This document shows, piece by piece, positions 6,816 to 8,188 of a stretch of DNA of 8,188 bases. The notes under the pieces were generated by a model. The model worked only from the letters and a program-made list of their open reading frames with translations, did not search any database and was not told the origin of the DNA. The DNA is from Clostridiaceae bacterium (lineage in GTDB: Bacteria > Bacillota > Clostridia > Oscillospirales > Acutalibacteraceae), in contig JAEDIL010000079.1 in the NCBI GenBank assembly GCA_016292455.1, forward strand, positions 1-8,188, written 5' to 3'. The position numbers and the translations under genes were made by a program. Within the stretch, counting starts at the first letter, position 1, and each line of letters begins with the position of its first letter.

Positions 6816-6864
6816 AATCGAAAGATATGTTTACCGCGTAATTTACTTCGGTGGTGATTGAAAT

Positions 6865-7758
6865 TTGGAAACAACTGCTGTATCTGTTGGCGCAAACAGT
6901 GAAAATACTGCCTATATTGTGCACTTTGAGAATAATAAAAATTTGAAAACACACGGCGTATCTTTCCATTGGTGGAATGAAACGGCAACAAGTCTGCACT
7001 CCCACAATTTTTGCGAATTTTTTATCATAACAGCCGGGGAGGCTGTTCATAAGCTCAACGGCGAAAGCGCTTTGCTCGAAAGGGGCACAATGCATTTTAT
7101 CAGACCCGAAGATGAGCATATTATTAAAGCATCAAGCGAAAAGGGCTGTGTTCACATGAATTTGTGCATTCGCCGCGAAAGACTTGAAAAAATTCTTGAT
7201 GCTTTGGGAATAGATAAAAACGCTTTTTTTGAGGGCGGTCCGTTAAAAACTGTTCTCAGTGCCGACGAGCTTTACTTTTTTACAAAAAAAGCGGAAAAAA
7301 TCAATCTGATGAATTTTGAGGGCGGACAGGACAGCGACTTTTATATTACGGAGCTTATTGTTCAGGCTGTTATATTGCTTTTCGGTTCAAGGAACAAGCA
7401 CAACTCGGATTATCCGGAATGGTTTTCTGACATTCTTGAAAAAATCCATTCCCCCGAGAATATTGCCGTCAGCGTCCCGGAGGTTTATGAAATGGGTGAT
7501 TTTTCGGCTCCGGTGATGATAAAGTATTTCAAAAAATATACGGGTAAAACCGTAAAAGCATATCTGCGTGATATGAAATGTGACCGGGCCTGCATCCTCC
7601 TTGAAACCACCAGGCTTTCAACGCTGAAAATTTCCACTTCCCTCGGGTATTACAGTCTGAGCCATTTTAACCGCATTTTCAAGGAGTACACAGGCATGTC
7701 GCCGGCAGCATACAGAAAAAAATTCCTGAGCAAAAATACTAACCGTGAAAGCATTTAA
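6865..7758 (+). CDS. AraC-family transcriptional regulator with N-terminal cupin domain
   Basis: 297 residues, standard size for this family. The N-terminal part is a cupin ligand-binding domain: SLHSHNFCEFFIITAGEAVH (43-62) and ERGTMHFIRPEDEHIIKA (62-79) show the two conserved cupin stretches with HxH and PxDxH-like patterns typical of sugar-responsive members. The C-terminal DNA-binding domain spans about 185-288 with two helix-turn-helix units; the second contains STSLGYYSLSHFNRIFKEYT (247-266) followed by GMSPAAYRKK, the classic AraC signature. The first unit (about 192-220) is less typical in its recognition region (VYEMGDFSAPVMIKYFKKYTG). The start is TTG at 6865, supported by GGTGGTG (6850-6856) 8 bases upstream; no suitable ATG exists before the cupin motifs. 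It is divergent from the transporter/hydrolase operon and is most likely its ligand-responsive activator; ligand unknown. Confidence 0.92.
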   Translation: METTAVSVGANSENTAYIVHFENNKNLKTHGVSFHWWNETATSLHSHNFCEFFIITAGEAVHKLNGESALLERGTMHFIRPEDEHIIKASSEKGCVHMNLCIRRERLEKILDALGIDKNAFFEGGPLKTVLSADELYFFTKKAEKINLMNFEGGQDSDFYITELIVQAVILLFGSRNKHNSDYPEWFSDILEKIHSPENIAVSVPEVYEMGDFSAPVMIKYFKKYTGKTVKAYLRDMKCDRACILLETTRLSTLKISTSLGYYSLSHFNRIFKEYTGMSPAAYRKKFLSKNTNRESI

Positions 7759-7797
7759 AAACTCGGCTGTTCCGAATTTGTGAGCAGCCGAGTTTTT
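7757..7797 (+). terminator. rho-independent terminator after the AraC-family gene
   Basis: AAAAACTCGGCTG (7757-7769) pairs perfectly over 13 bases with CAGCCGAGTTTTT (7785-7797) around a 15-base loop. The left arm begins inside the TAA stop codon. The A-run and T-run flanking the GC-rich core would let it work in both directions. Confidence 0.9.
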
Positions 7798-8051
7798 AAT
7801 ATTCTCTTTGTTGCCGACCGGAAGTTTTATATGCTTTTGACATAAATGTAAATTTGTTACAATAATGTAAAAAACAATGCAAAAAAAAATAATAAATGTT
7901 ATATTGTCAAATCGTGTTGATTTATGTTAAAACATACTGAATAAAATTTTTCAGGGACTTTTGTGCAATTTTTACACATCTCAGACTGTTTGATGCCGGA
8001 AAAGTGTGTTCAACAGAATAATATTTTCACGAAAAGGAGTGTATTAACTAA
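7798..8051. other. AT-rich leader region before the exported-protein gene
   Basis: No gene is seen. It holds long A runs near 7866-7892, the candidate promoters described above, the palindrome TATGTT-AA-AACATA (about 7922-7935) and a TGTG/CACA inverted pair around CAATTTTTA near 7962-7978. I do not recognise a known riboswitch. Confidence 0.5.
7837..7863 (+). promoter_or_regulatory. possible promoter for the signal-peptide protein gene
   Basis: A perfect TTGACA (7837-7842) is followed by TACAAT (7858-7863) after 15 bases, shorter than ideal, or by AATAAT (7861-7866) after 18. It lies in a very AT-rich region roughly 190 bases before the ATG. Another weak candidate is TTGATT at 7917-7922, whose spacer contains the palindrome TATGTT-AA-AACATA. 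Neither is certain. Confidence 0.35.
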
Positions 8052-8188
8052 ATGAGAAAGTTGAAGAACATCATCGCTTCTTTTATGGCGGCTGTAATGA
8101 TTCTTTCAGCAGCTTTCTGCGCCCCTGTTTCCGCGTGGAACGCGAGTCCTTCCACCACAGTTGATATGTCGCTGAAACTTGTCGGCAT
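8052..8188 (+). CDS. exported protein of unknown function (5' fragment)
   Basis: ATG at 8052 opens 45 codons that run off the window. Residues 1-28 are a clear signal peptide: basic start MRKLKNIIAS, hydrophobic core FMAAVMILSAAFC, and the cleavage site APVSA before WNAS. There is no lipobox of the usual form. The mature fragment visible (WNASPSTTVDMSLKLVG) is too short to assign; secreted or cell-surface proteins of Clostridia often begin this way. A strong AAGGAG (8034-8039) is present, but 12 bases from the ATG, longer than usual; an in-frame TAA directly before the ATG excludes an upstream start. It is separated from the AraC-family gene by a terminator, so it is an independent unit. Confidence 0.75.
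   Translation, partial: MRKLKNIIASFMAAVMILSAAFCAPVSAWNASPSTTVDMSLKLVG

Noticed and set aside
7798..8051. A riboswitch (for example of the cyclic-di-GMP type) before the exported-protein gene
   Set aside because: The conserved core sequences of that class are not visible and the region is simply AT-rich.

Overview
The window reads as moderate-GC bacterial DNA with AT-rich intergenic regions. Shine-Dalgarno sequences of the AGGAGG type, sigma-A-like TTGACN-17-TATAAT promoters, occasional TTG starts and tightly packed genes point to a Clostridia-type Firmicute, plausibly gut-associated. That assignment is inference from style and gene content; no marker gene is present. I see no rRNA, tRNA, CRISPR array, transposase or phage gene.

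Layout. At the left edge (1-1192, minus) is an almost complete GT-B/GT4-type glycosyltransferase that runs off the window, with its own predicted promoter near 1359-1389. A 471-base non-coding stretch (1193-1663) follows, holding a large imperfect palindrome (1525-1600) that probably acts as a terminator, and a short stretch with repeat-like character (about 1412-1528). From 1664 to 6626 four minus-strand genes form one overlapping operon. In transcription order they are a CehA/McbA-like PHP metallohydrolase, a GPH-family sugar:cation symporter, a ChbG/YdjC-like carbohydrate deacetylase and a secreted LCAT-like alpha/beta hydrolase. Divergently transcribed from a 238-base control region is an AraC-family regulator (6865-7758, plus, TTG start) ending in a strong hairpin terminator. 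At the right edge, after an AT-rich leader, starts a gene for a protein with a signal peptide (8052 onward), cut off after 45 codons.

How the genes may work together. The cupin-type AraC regulator next to a divergent transporter/hydrolase operon is the usual design of a substrate-inducible catabolic locus. The LCAT-like protein is exported, the GPH protein spans the membrane, and the ChbG-like and PHP proteins have no signal peptide and should be cytoplasmic. A coherent but unproven reading is extracellular release or deacylation of an acylated amino-sugar conjugate, import of the glycoside, then cytoplasmic deacetylation and metal-dependent ester or phosphoester cleavage. I do not recognise this four-gene combination as a described system. 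It is the best candidate for something new here. Individual oddities are a Cys-x-Ser-x-Gly nucleophile elbow in the hydrolase and an Asn-His-Asn in place of the usual Asp-His-Asn in the PHP protein.
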